Shown here one piece after another: positions 20,088 to 31,386 of a DNA stretch of 64,000 bases (within the stretch, counting starts at the first letter, position 1; every line of letters starts with the position of its first letter). This DNA comes from Toxorhynchites rutilus septentrionalis. Its lineage: Eukaryota > Arthropoda > Insecta > Diptera > Culicidae. The position numbers were made by a program, and so were the translations under genes. Where the stretch lies: the NCBI RefSeq assembly GCF_029784135.1, contig NC_073746.1, forward strand, positions 250,179,494-250,243,493, written 5' to 3'. The notes under the pieces were generated by a model that was given only the letters and a program-made list of their open reading frames with translations, did no database searches and had not been told where the DNA came from.

Positions 20088-21374
20088 GGTTTAAAACCCC
20101 CTACCTTGGTTTAGGGGTTTATCCATTACTTCCTTTCCATAATAACCATGGATAACAGCTATTACAACCATCCTCCTTTTCTGGGGCTTTGGACCCACTG
20201 CTCTGGTTTCTCAATAATTTCAGGTTCTTATTCGGACATGCTATTATTGAGATCCGTCATTCGCAGGCGGAGTTGCGCCGGATAGTGACCATTCTATCCT
20301 GGATTCCTCGAGTCGAGAAAACGCACCACGCTAGATATGGGGTACAGACTAGGAGGGCGTTGCTGATTAATGGTCAGCTGCATCCCAATAGGAAGTATCC
20401 CGTGTCGGGCACAGGTACAGAGCATTGGAGACAGCAACATCACAATTACGAAAACACTTGTAATACTAACCTCGAGCCAACCGCGAGTAATCGGTTACAT
20501 ATTACTAACATAGTTATAAGGCAGACATTGTCGAAATATTGAACTCCCGGCCCCGTTAGGTTGACGCCATATGAGCCTTAATAAAAATATATATTTTGGA
20601 TAAAAAAAAAAAAAAAAAAACTTGGCAGTTAGAGCGTTTAGATAACGCCTGGCATTTTACAATTATTCAATTGTTTATCTCATGAAAAATAACATTTCAT
20701 TAATTGTGATAGACGCGTAGAAATATTTCCTATCAATTGATCCAAACATATTTCCGATATGTTTTAGGAAATGTTCGAGTTATAAGCATTTGAAATACGG
20801 GTAGGGTTAGCACACAAATCGGCAGAACAAATGTATGGGAAAAAGGTAGTTCTTCCAGTTTTCATGAATTTAAACCGTTTAGAAAGTAGCGAATTGTAAT
20901 GTATAGCATATCAAACAAATCTTAGAGAGTTTCCGATTCGATTGGTATGAGAATTCGTTCACAGTGAAAATAGTTATTAACTATCATTTTGTTTCATAAA
21001 AACGTGACCTGTTTTCTGATTTGGCACCCTTCCTGAAAGACGTAGTTCTACATCAAAAATAAATAATAAATAGACAGATAGAAAATAATAAATATCACAC
21101 CCCTTCCTTAATTAACTCCTTGGCCTTGACCAAATGCAAACACTGCGATGGGTCACACATCGTAATTTCAGTACTCTGCTGAGCGTATTAGCGAACGAGC
21201 GAGTCATTTTACATCGAGGGAGCAACGATGTTGTAGGTCAAAGGGCTAATCTAGAACATTGATGAGACTCAAATGAAATCGTGGGGCATTTGATGAAACC
21301 ACTAACATATCTTAAGAAGTTTATTTATTTATTTCATTTTCTAGTTTTTGTTTCACTATCTGTATCTGTGTTAA

Positions 21375-21720
21375 CTCTACTAGTCAATCCCTTTAATTCA
21401 ATACTCATATTTACGGGTTTTTGAGGAAATATGTATCCTCCCTTTTTTATCGATCGCCATCGTGGATTTCCAATTTTTATAAATAACTGTGTTCTACAAG
21501 TCAAGTCACTTCCATTAGATACCCATATTGATGGGGTTTTGAAAAAAAATATAAATATCGCTATTTTGGGGTGGTGACCATTTTGGATTTGCATTTTTCA
21601 TAAATAACTATGTTCTACTAGTCAAGCCGTTTCATTTGATACCCATATTAATGGAGTTTTGAGAAAATATGTAGTCTGCCATTTTGTAACGGAGTTTTCA
21701 TAAATAACTGTGTTCCATTA
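21375..21720. repeat. Tandem repeat of about 130-bp units
   Basis: About three units contain the ordered words cttcaat or atttgatacccat, then ggttttgag or gttttgaaaa, then ttcataaataactgtgttct or similar, then agtcaag. Positions 21721-22180 after it hold nothing recognised. Confidence 0.7.
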
Positions 21721-22183
21721 GGGCGTCATGCACAAATTACGTAACGCTGAAAATCCGGATTCTGGAACCCCTCCATTTATATCAAATTTCATCCGTCGTT
21801 TTTATTCTCTTTCCCAAAAATTGCAGCAAAGTTAAAGGACAATTATGACGAGACTTGGTACGTTCGAACGACATCAATCAAAGCGTTGAACGCCATTTCC
21901 CAAAAGTGAGCTAGATCACGCATTTGAATGGCTATTTAATAAATGTAGGAGAAGGTAGTCCTAATCCGATCGGTGAACCTGAACTGACCTGCCCTTGGAT
22001 CTCAAGAATGGCGCCACCTACTGATTTTTAGTAGCGTCAAATGAAAGTTGTCATAACGCTGACAATTTGGTTGCATGGTGACCCTTTTCCTGCTCCCTTC
22101 AATCTAGCGCTTTGACGCCATTTTGTGTTTTCATTTTTTCAAAAAAGGAAAAGATAATTTTTTTTACATGTACAGGAAATGAG

Positions 22184-23492
22184 TTAATTTTTCAGGATTT
22201 CCCAAACTTTTTGGCTCGTATCCTGACATCCTAACAAACACTCGATTTTGCCTGATTTTTTTGAAATGATCCCGATTTTTCCTGATTTTTTAGTTTTTCC
22301 ATTTTATCACAATGAAAAGGATCCGTATGATGTATACCGGGATTACTGTCAAAAAATTACTGGTTGGAAATGAGAGCTGTCAGAATAACCCACATAAAAA
22401 GCTCTCTTTGAATGCTTAAAAACGTAGTGCGTTTTATCCATCTGAAAATCCTTATATATATATATATGTAAATGTTCTGTTCGTTTGTGTACGCGTCAAA
22501 AACTTGAAAAGTACGGAACCGATTGAGCTAAAAGTTGTACACAATATACAATCCACTTCAAGGAGTGTTGTTGCGGCGTAAAAATTGGAAAATTAGAAAA
22601 AAAATATTTTCTATATGACCAGAGTGCGTTTCTGAAATTTAGCTTCTAATGAAAATCGACTATTCAGTGATGAATATGTGTTCTATGTGAAGGAAACATA
22701 TTTTTTCCACGTGTTTGACCAAATTATGAACTGAAATTGTGTTTCGAAGTGATTAAAAATTTATCGATTTCCCTCATTTATCTCTATCTCTATATATATA
22801 AAATTGTTCTGTTCGTTTGTGTGCGCGTTAAAAACTCGAAAAGTACGGAACCGATTGAGCTCAAACTATGATACAATATACAAAACAACCAAGCACAACT
22901 AGGATTGTTGTTACAACATAAAAAAATGAAAAATTCAACTCAACCATGCAACCACAATGTGCCACAGCGAAACGTGGCAGTAAGGGAAAGTAAGGGAATA
23001 AGGGAAAAAATATTAGCCACTAAGAATTATGTAGAACTGAAAAAAGAAGATAAAGGTTCCTATATGTTTTCGCAGCAAATTCGGCCACAGTTGATGATGA
23101 ATAAATCGAGATGTTAATCAAGAGTAATCCTCAGTATACTCCAAATGAATTAGCAAATTCAATACAGATATCTAAATCCACCGTTGGTGAGCATCTGCTG
23201 AAGCTTGTTTACGTATTTCGGGACCATATGTGGGTTCCACAAAATTTGCATGAAATGCCTTCAATGGATTGTGCTTTAATCTGCGGCTCGATTTATAAAC
23301 ATGGCGAAAGATTGTGGAACATAACTCTGTACATAAAATTGAATAAATGTATGTCTGTCTAAAAAAGTATGCCTTTGTTCTCCTAAAAATCGGCACAAGC
23401 TTTCCGGACATACCAAAATGACCTCTCCTGATTTATCCTGATTTTTACTTTAATTTTCCCTGATTTTTGAAAATAACAGTTGGCAACCCTGG
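22184..23492 (+). mobile_element. Mariner-derived element, copy 1, internally deleted
   Basis: Subterminal runs of cctgatttttcctgattttt at the left and cctgatttatcctgattttt at the right, with the end gttggcaaccctgg at 23479-23492, are shared with 39264-41515. Inside is a mariner transposase remnant (23075-23350). Two copies of a module beginning with a short TA run and ttctgttcgtttgtgt (about 22447-22600 and 22786-22920) sit in its left half and are related to each other. No working transposase. Confidence 0.65.
23075..23350 (+). pseudogene. Mariner transposase remnant (N-terminal HTH joined to C-terminal tail)
   Basis: Reads TVDDE, stop, IEMLIKSNPQYTPNELANS, STVGEHLLKL, and then WVPQNLHE, corresponding to the mariner second helix-turn-helix and the WVPHEL block. 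Near 23300-23345 another frame reads RKIVEHNSVHKIE, which resembles the mariner C-terminal ERWxKIVExNG tail. The whole catalytic core between them is missing. Confidence 0.6.
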
Positions 23493-25103
23493 TGATAACC
23501 ATGCTCCGAGCTCCTTACAGGACTACCACGAAAACCGCGTCTAGATACTCTTGGACCTTTAGCTCCTGGACGTTCACTGTTGGGGATCATCGACCCCTAC
23601 AGCCGTGATAAAGTCATTGAACTTTTGCGACAAACCGCAACTTCGAATTGACATAATGCGTCTCCTGTTCATGGGGCTATGCATTCCTACAGTATTGGGT
23701 ACGAACAACTCAAATAACTTCACAAGCTACGGAAGTATATTGTGAAAAATTTGGAGTAACACTGTGACACCACGCCATATTGGCTAAAAATCCAATGGCG
23801 AGGTTTGGCATCAGAATAGTATCATTTTCAAAATGAATTGCAGAGCTGAACAAATCGTAGTCGAAGAAAAACTTGATGAAATACAAATGCCATTGGTGTA
23901 ATTTTGATTATTGGCGTTACAGAAACCCAAATCTTCAAGAATTATTTTTTGACATAGAACTACGTCTTTCAGAAAGAGTGCCAAATCAGAAAACAGGTCA
24001 CGTTTTTATGAAATAAAGTTAACGTTAATAACTATTTTCATTGTGAACGAATTCTCGTGTTTTGCATACCAATCGAATCGGAAATTCTCTAAGATTTGTT
24101 TGATATGCGAAACATTACAATTCAATAATCTCTAAATGGTTTAAATTCATGAAAACTGGATTAACTTCCTTTTTCCCATACATTTGTTCTGCCGATTTGT
24201 GTGCTAACCCTACCCGTATTTCTAATGCTTATAACTCGAACATTTCTTAACAGATCGGAAAGATGTTTGCATCAATCGATAGGAAATATTTCTACGCGTC
24301 TATCACAATTTATAAAATGTTATTTTTCATGAGATGAACAATTGAATAACTGTAAAATGTCAAGCGTTATCTAAATGCCCTAACTGCCAAGGGTTCATTG
24401 GCCCGATTTACGGTTTCCCCAACACAGACTCAAAAATCGATGTACCTGTGGAAATCCGCTTTGCAAATATACATGCAAGTCGGGGGTATTTTTCTGGTTT
24501 TGAGTACTTTTGTACTCGCTTGTCGTTGTGCAGACCGGAATATGTTTCCCTATAACGTAATTTTAAACTGAAAAGCCTGGGAAAATCGTCTTTTCAGATA
24601 CTAGAGGTGAATGAACTTTCGCGATTCGAGAACTACGTAAACATGTTATTTCAGAGGGAAATGTAAAATACAGTAATATGTAAATTTTTCCGTTCACATA
24701 TTTTGTTAGCCCTAGGCATCATATCAAACGTAAAAGGACGTTCATCAAATTTATTGGTAACGAAGAACAAAAATACAAAACAAAAATTTCGATGCATTTT
24801 AAAATAATATTCGAAGTGGTAAACAAGTGGATTGCATAATATAATTGCGTAGTTATACGTCGAAAATACGCGGTCGTGTCCTAGATACAACCGACTACAA
24901 TTTTTTCCGTTCTTCCTTTTCCGGAAAATGACAAAAAATCGAAAAATTACCAAAAACATTGGCCAAAACCTACATTTTTGTTCCTATAGGAAATTCAATC
25001 CAATGGAGTGTTTCCTACATCACAATCTGTGATCTTTTATCAAAGTAATATTGTAGAAAATTTTACATATTTTTAATTTTTTCTATCCCTTTTTTATTTA
25101 TTT

Positions 25104-26239
25104 AGACTCATTAGCATTCTTCAGCTGTAACAGAGCCGGGTTTTAATCGTGTACATGTACATGTACATTAGAGTGCCAATGAATGTATGGGAAAAAATCG
25201 AACCTAAAATTTCAAAAAGAAACCTTACACAAAATGTTCACCACCTCGGAAAACACCCTATGCCAAATATCAGCTCAATCGGATTTAAGGGACAGTGATG
25301 CAAAGCGGTCAAATTTTGAGTTTTTTGAAAATCGAAAAATCACCCAAGGGGGTAAAAAAAATCATGGTTTTTGAAAAAAAAAAATTATGTCAAATGTCTT
25401 AAAATTGCATTAAACGTCGGAATCTAGAGTTATCTCGAAAAAAAAAATGTCAAAAATCGACACTCTGGTACACGTCTGTGACACTAATAAATGAAGTTCG
25501 AATGAGCTAATATTTTGCATAGGGTATATTATCGTGCAAATCAACATTACGCAGCAAGTTCCGAATGAAAAATCGAAATAACTATTTTTATTGGTCCCCA
25601 AAACCATACGTTTCGTCTCAAATTCCAAAAAAAAACTGAATCACAGAGTGTCGATTTTTGACAATTTTTTCTTCGAAATCACACTAGATCTCGACGTTTC
25701 ATGCAATTTTATGACATTTGGCATCAAAAATTTTTTTCAATAACTCCGATTTCCCTTACTCTCCCCTTGGGTGATTTTTCGATTTTCAAAAAACTCAAAT
25801 GTTGACCGCTTTGCGCCACTCTCCCTTATATCCGAGTTCCGAGTGAAAAATCGAGATAACTATTTTTATCAGCATTGGTGTTTTTTCGAGGTGGTGAACA
25901 TTTTTTATGAGGTAATTTTTTGAAATTAGAGATGACCATTTTCATTGGCACCCTAATGTACATGTTTATGGTTTTATAAATTGTAAATTACACAGTAGTA
26001 ATAGCCTTTTAGGCGTAAGAGTTGTTTTTCTTCTGTTCCATTACATTATGGTAAATTACAAAGTAGTAATAGCCATTTAGGCGTAAGAGTATTCTTTCTG
26101 TTCTTCCATTGTTTATCAGACCGGACAGCGGAGACAGTTGATATTTATCATTATTGGGTTATTAATAGCACAACAGCCCGATTTTTCTTGCAGATCAGAG
26201 TAGTTGTATGGGTGAATCGATCTTCGTTCCACCGTGGAT
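25104..26239. repeat. Dispersed repeat R, copy 2, with foldback insert
   Basis: Same sequence as 4195-4526 when 25171-25953 is removed. The insert lies after a run of acatgtacatgtacat. No coding capacity. Confidence 0.85.
25171..25953. mobile_element. Foldback MITE with arms of about 300 bp
   Basis: Left arm about 25171-25468 and right arm about 25645-25953 are inverted copies. The ends read gagtgccaatgaatg and, on the opposite strand, gggtgccaatgaaaa. TA dinucleotides flank both ends (25169-25170 and 25954-25955). The loop (25469-25644) matches 470-600 and 32400-32550. No coding capacity, so a non-autonomous element. Confidence 0.85.
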
Positions 26240-27720
26240 GGTTTCATTTGCTCATTTGACGCTTCAGAACACGAAAAGGCATGTTTTCTGCCGAAGATGA
26301 ATTGCTTTCTGGCAACGCTAGTTTGCAGAAAATTATAGGACGAAACTGACCATGGATTAGTCCTACAAAACTTTGTACATTGTATTGTTTATGAAATTTT
26401 GTGTTATTTGATTTTGTGGAAATCCAGTCCAAACTCCAATGTAAACTTGGTAAATACATAAAAAAAGGCATCTTGTGCGTAGCGGCAGCAGTTACTTTGT
26501 ATAAACCGCTCGTGGTACACGAATAATTACACACATTAAAGCAGAGAAACACTCGATACTCGAAAACTGCTCCGACAGCTGAGGTAAACGAATTATTCCA
26601 AGAGCCATTGAAGTGTCATTCGGCGAGGGAAAATGTTAATCTGAAATGCCAAGAACACCGGCTTGGATGGCTGGGTATTCAAAGCTCTCTGCTTCACCCC
26701 AAAAACAAAAAATTGAAGCATATCGCTCGTTGGGCCCCAGGAAGAGAGCAAAAAAAATTGATGGTTTGTTTGGTTCAATGCGAAAACTGGGTGAAAATCT
26801 ACTCGCTGCTAATGATGCAATACACCACCAATGCACAATCTGGTTCGCTTCTTCCGTGGAAATCATGTTCACGGTTGAAGCTCTCTCTATGCTCTATTTG
26901 TTGGCGCGTGCGAAATGATGCACAACATAACTGCCATAGCTCGTCTTCCATGTTTAAACAGCTAACTTCTAAGAAATATCGAAGGCCGATTGATTCAATT
27001 GATGGTTACACCGCCAAGCGTTGCTTTGCCTTTTCCAAGATTCCTCTGTTTTTCACATCAGGGGGATTGCACTTTCACTCGATCGAGCATGTCGAAGAAC
27101 GATGTCGTGTCGCTGAGTGACAGTCAATCTTATGCTGTTACGTATGTTTCGAAAAGAAGCGGGAACGGTGCTCATCCACTTCATCCTACCGCAAAGGGTG
27201 AAACGCATCAGTTTGGATACACTCTATTTAGTACATTATGACAAACAAACAGTCTTCATCGGACCGATGGGGAAAGCGTGTTATTTCGTCCATCTGATAT
27301 GATAAGATACACATAAATGTTAAATTATCGGGAGGTTTCCCTTGCCATTGACTGTAATCAACAAACCTAAACTTGGTCAATAAGATCATTTAATTGATGT
27401 TCACGCGCGCACCGCTCCAAATATCCAAATATGTTGTACAATCTAACAGAATAGTTACTCTTGCTAGTTCCGTTCTCCCATTGCGATTCCAAATAGACAA
27501 AGTCTCACCTAGTTCGAGTCATCTGCTTCATTGAATACGAAATGTCATCACGATTTCTATTCTAAACGTTGCCTCACCTAATTAGAATAAACATTTACAG
27601 ACAAGTAGGGAAGCTCATTCAGATTCTCGATGACAAAAAACACACTGGCAAAACCATTCGTCTTACTCCTCGTCAGCGAACATTCGCTTGGCCTCAGTTG
27701 AAAAAAAACAAACATTTTTA
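26240..27720. other. Unassigned stretch, no family recognised
   Basis: Several medium open frames occur on both strands (for example 26608-27120 plus and 26636-26872 minus), but none has a recognisable motif and they overlap each other. Composition is less AT-rich than the neighbours between about 26600 and 27300. It could be part of an unrecognised repeat or a decayed gene. Confidence 0.4.
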
Positions 27721-27722
27721 TA

Positions 27723-29016
27723 AAGGGTGTGTCACATCAAATTGCATCACGGAAAAAACGCTGTAGAAATTTAATTTTTAGGAATTATATCTTATCAGAT
27801 AAGATCACTCATCAGATAAGAGTGTATAGATCACGTTGGCCATGCTTCACTGTCAATTTTTCGTGAATTTGGAAAAATGTCGTCTAACGAAAAAGAGCGT
27901 CGTGAATTAATCCTGTGCACTCATTTCGAGAATCCGGAGTTGTCACATCGGGACATCGGTAAGATGCTGGGAATCGTCCAATCCACGGTCAGCAGAGTAC
28001 TAAAACGATACTTCGAGAACCTAACCATCGACCGGAAGGTGAAGAACGGCAAAAATGGATGCTCCGTCAGTGAAAAAGATCACAAGCGCGTAGTTAAGCA
28101 GTTTAGACGTGATCCGAGAAGTTCGGTCCGGGATGTCGCCAATAAGCTGAATTTGTCAGGTTCATTCGTCCAGCGGACCAAGATACGGGAGGGCCTGCGT
28201 ACATACAAGGTTCAGAAGGCTCCTAACCGCGACGAAAGGCAAAACATGGTGGGGAAGACGCGAGCCCGGAAGCTGTACACCGAAATGCTGACGAAGCCGC
28301 ATTGCCTGGTAATGGACGACGAAACCTACGTCAAAGCGGACTTTCGTCAGCTGCCGGGCCTGTTGTTCTTCTCCGCAGAGGACAAATTCAGCGTTCCGGA
28401 TGAGATTCGCAAGCAGAAACTATCCATTTTGCCAAAAAGTACATGGTGTGGCAAGCGATCTGCTCTTGCGGAAAGCGGAGCGCCCCCTTCGTGATGACCG
28501 GCACGGTAAACGGGCAGGTTTACCTTAAGGAGTGCCTACAGAAGCGCTTACTACCACTATTGAAGCAGCACGAGGGCCCGACCATCTTCTGGCCGGATCT
28601 CGCTTCGTGCCACTATTCAAAGGACGTGTTGGAGTGGTACGAAGCCCACGGGGTCACCTTCGTGCCAAAGGAAATGAACCCGCCCAACGCGCCGGAGCTT
28701 CGCCCAATAGAGAAATATTGGGCGAGTATGAAGCAGACCCTCCGGAAAAACCCAAAAGTTGTCAAATCGGAGGCGGACTTCAAGAGAAAATGGATTTCAA
28801 AAAAAACTACAACCTGACGTTGTACAGAACCTTATGGACGGGGTAAAGAGGAAGGTGCGAGCATACGGGCTTGGGCTCGAAGTATGAATAAAAAGAAAAT
28901 GCCAAAAGTTGTTTAATAGTTTTATTTTACTGTCTAAAATTTTCAAAAGGATCGGTCTACTGGGCGAATTTCTACAGCGTTTTTTCCGTGATGCAATTTG
29001 ATGTGACACACCCTTT
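27723..29016 (+). mobile_element. DD37E (ITmD37E) element copy 2, both TIRs present
   Basis: Complete 1294-bp element. The left TIR from 27723 (aagggtgtgtcacatcaaat...) and right TIR ending at 29016 are inverted matches over about 48 bp, flanked by TA at 27721-27722 and 29017-29018. It contains a frameshifted transposase. The structure suggests it could be moved by a related transposase in trans. Confidence 0.95.
27877..28886 (+). pseudogene. DD37E transposase copy 2, frameshifted
   Basis: Nearly identical to the intact copy at 12627-13643. A one-base deletion near 28425 (tccattttgcc versus tccaagtttgcc) puts the second half in another frame, and a four-base deletion near 28797 shifts the last 30 codons. 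The three catalytic positions are still readable (MDDETYV, IFWPD, RPIEKYW), with the canonical Ile before the Glu. Confidence 0.9.
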
Positions 29017-29018
29017 AG

Positions 29019-29767
29019 TGTACAATCGTATCATTAAATTAGCACCAGGTACAACGGGATCCATTCAGTTGATTTCACTTTCATTCACCTAACACGAGAA
29101 CCGTCGGCTAGGTAATTCGAACAAAAAATAAACTCCGCTAGCTGATAATGATGATGAGTTAACACATGCCACTATCAACACCTCCTCCTCTGTCTATCCA
29201 CAGTTTACGCATGATAACGTTAGTTTGAAAGTGAATCTGGTTTGTTTAGAACCTGTAGTTGAGAAAACGAACAGAAACACATTACGATTGCGGAATTCGA
29301 TGATGATGAAGCATAAAACTGATGGTAGGAAATCTTGGTTGCTGGGTCTGGGTCTGATGGTAGGAAATTTTGGTTGCTGCCATGACTTTTCAACTTCGAA
29401 TGGAAGCTACGGTTAATGTTGTGTTGCAATGAAAACGCTGTTTCTAAGATCTAATTAAAATTAACGTGAAACTGATACTGGATGAATCTGCACATATAAT
29501 TAATTGAACGAATGTAGACGTCTGCTTAGTTCTTGAGAGGATTGCTTTGAAGTTAAGCATAAATGTGTCATTTATTAAGTAAAATGAAAATCTAAACACT
29601 GAACATGTAAAAAATAATTAGAGATGTGGATCGCTTATAACTTGACCAATTCTTAATGGATCGCAAAGATTATTGCATCAATTGATAAGAAATATTTCTA
29701 AGCATCTATCACAATATTTTTTTTCCTAGAGAAACAATTGAACAATTGTAAAGTATCAAGCAGTATA
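29019..29767. other. No gene; contains a diverged arm-family fragment
   Basis: The part at about 29632-29762 on the minus strand resembles 20690-20790 (gatagatgcttagaaatatttc... and cttataac near the ends). The rest shows nothing recognised. Confidence 0.5.
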
Positions 29768-29769
29768 TT

Positions 29770-30258
29770 AGGCTGTCAAAAAAGTCCTGCGGTATTTCCG
29801 CGAGGTGTCGTTGTAAGCGCGTAGTTCTAGTTGTATTCATTGTATCGAGTCATACTATAGCTTGTTGGAAAGGTATTTTTGCGCGCTATAATATAGTCCT
29901 TGACAGTGTTTTGTTTGGTTAAGTCGTTTGTGAGTTATAGTGTCGCAAATATGGAGCAAAATAAAGAGAAAATCCGACATATTTTACAGTACTACTATGA
30001 CAAAGGCAAAAATGCATCTCAAGTTGCCAATAAAATTTGTGCAGTTTATGGACCCGATACAGTTTCCATTGCGCCACGCTCCGGAAGGCCTGTCGTCGAA
30101 AATTGCGACAAAATCGCTGAATTAGCCGAGAAAGACCGGCATAGTAGCAGCCGTAGCATCGGCCAAGAGCTGGGGATAAGTCATCAAACCGTTATTAACC
30201 ATTTGAAGAAGCTTGGATTCACAAAGAAACTCGATGTATGGGTGCCACACACGTTAAC
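29770..30258 (+). pseudogene. Mariner 5' end and N-terminal transposase fragment
   Basis: Starts with a mariner-type terminal sequence (ggctgtcaaaaaagtcctgc after TTA). The coding part begins at about 29950 (MEQNKEKIRHILQYYYDKG), loses the segment between GPDTVS and PRSGRPV, continues through the second helix-turn-helix (SIGQELGISHQTVINHLKKL) and ends at WVPHTLTQ. The catalytic domain and right end are absent; it abuts the tandem C-tract element at about 30260. The open frame called from 29900 is therefore a deletion product. Confidence 0.85.
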
Positions 30259-30259
30259 G

Positions 30260-30665
30260 CAAATTCAACATTCCTGCCGAACTCGAAAACTAATCAAGCA
30301 AATGGAGCCATATTTGTCATGTGGAGGTTTTAGGGGACAAAAAATGTTTCTATGGTGGTTCAGCACTACTCCTCCCTCTCTAATAGAGAGCTGAATAACT
30401 CTAGAACTAATCAAGCAAATGGAACAAAATTTGGCATGCGGAGGTTTTAAGAACAATAAAAGTTTCTATGGTGATTCGACATTCCTCTTCCGGCTCTAAG
30501 CCGTACAAATGAACCACAAATTTCTGCATAACTCGAGAGCTAAAGATCAATCAATGAATAGTTCGGCGATTGGACCAATGAAAGTTCGCTGTGAACGTGA
30601 ATGTTTGAAAGTATTGATAACAAAAAATTCATTTTGGGCGGGACGAAGTTTGCCGAGTCAGCTAG
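30260..30665 (-). repeat. Tandem-unit element, minus-strand copy (about three units)
   Basis: On the minus strand it starts at 30665 with ctagctgactcggcaaactt, followed by cgtcccgcccaaaatg, as does the plus-strand copy at 62878. Then come units with ccatagaaac, cctccgcatg or cctccacatg, gattagtt, and cgagttatgcagaaatttgt or related words. Units here lack the long C tracts of the 63 kb copy. Confidence 0.75.
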
Positions 30666-30988
30666 TGTTGGGAACAATAATACTAAAAAGCAAATTGATT
30701 TTTTATGATTTGTTTGGAGGCGGAGAGCTTGTGTGAATTTAGGACTGTTTTTGGGCTTATTAGTCGGGGACTTTTCGATCGATCATTAAATTTTCACGAA
30801 TTCGTGAATTAATTTCTGATTAAAATTGACTGATGGTTAAACTGAATGTTCGTTCCACTGCAATTGCTATAGTTGCGAAAGGGGCTGCATGAAATAATTT
30901 GTGTTTTTTTTTATTTGGCAATGATGTTTCTGGTAGCATTAGAGTTGTAAGAGATGCAGAAAAACTACTTGGATATTCGATAAGTTAT

Positions 30989-31386
30989 TTAACACTTTCG
31001 ACGCCCCGTCATCTGGGTGACACTTTCCTTGCTCGAATTGAGTAGGATTTTTAGAAGGTATTTGATAGAATAGGCGCCTAAATGTAACTATAGGATATGA
31101 ATATGAAGAAAAATAATAAAATCACAACCATAATATTATACTGTTTATACTATACTTTTTATTAATTTATAGTACGGATGGTTTGTACTGCAGTTTTTTG
31201 CGAAACCCTTATACTATGACTTTGGCATGTGTTATTGTCATCAATTCGTCTTCAATTGAAAACAAACATTGCTAGATCATGTAAAAGTTATCTATAAACT
31301 AAGTTTGATCTTCATTTAACAATTTAATCGCAAGTTGGGCTCTGCAAGAAACTCATAAACGTCGCGTTGGGCGTCGAACGTGTTAA
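30989..31386. mobile_element. piggyBac-type MITE flanked by TTAA
   Basis: TTAA at 30989-30992 and 31383-31386. Immediately inside are inverted ends: cactttcgacgccc on the left and, reversed, cacgttcgacgccc on the right. Length is about 400 bp with no coding capacity. TTAA target plus a short TIR is the signature of piggyBac-class MITEs. Positions 30666-30988 before it show nothing recognised. Confidence 0.75.

Larger units (their letters stand above)
11676..20272 (-). mobile_element. LINE A: LOA-like non-LTR retrotransposon, split by two insertions
   Basis: A minus-strand element with poly(A) (poly-T at 11677-11685) at its 3' end, bounded by the 9-bp duplication ttgcgccgg at 11667-11675 and 20273-20281. 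In order it carries AP endonuclease (20087-19112), reverse transcriptase (18749-17599 and 14270-14020), RNase H (14020-13653 and 12472-12250) and a CCHC-like C-terminus. LINE B copy 2 and a DD37E element interrupt it. Frameshifts and stops, particularly at 18750-19110 and near 14045, make it inactive. The 5' end lacks a recognisable ORF1. FADD-type RT plus RNase H suggests the LOA clade; I am less sure of clade than of order. Confidence 0.85.
11330..20620 (+). mobile_element. LINE B copy 1: 3' end only, interrupted by LINE A
   Basis: The plus strand from 11443 matches the last codons and 3' UTR of LINE B copy 2. It runs to 11675, is broken by LINE A, resumes at 20273, and ends in poly(A) at 20602-20620. 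The repeated word aaaacttggcagtt (11316-11329 and 20617-20630) is the target-site duplication; the uninterrupted version of the site is visible in the right arm near 24390. Positions 11330-11442 do not match the adjoining LINE B sequence and may be an inverted 5' piece (twin priming). Heavily 5' truncated; no coding capacity. Confidence 0.85.
10914..24905. repeat. Long inverted-repeat (foldback-like) element, left arm split by nested TEs
   Basis: The left arm is 10914-11329 plus 20631-21066. The right arm, 23938-24905, is its inverted copy. Landmarks in both: tatctaggacacgaccgc at the outer end; tacccccgacttgca; ggggaaaccgtaaatcgg; cttggcagttag; gatagacgcgtagaaatatt; and acgtgacctgttttctgat at the inner end. 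The right arm keeps about 190 bp (near 24530-24720) that the left arm lacks. The original spacer is 21067-23937. Single-arm relatives lie at 56262-56400 and 56800-56990. No transposase can be assigned to it. Confidence 0.8.

Noticed and set aside
26608..27120. 170-codon plus-strand frame
   Set aside because: No motif, no signal peptide, overlaps other frames of similar length on both strands; left as unassigned sequence.
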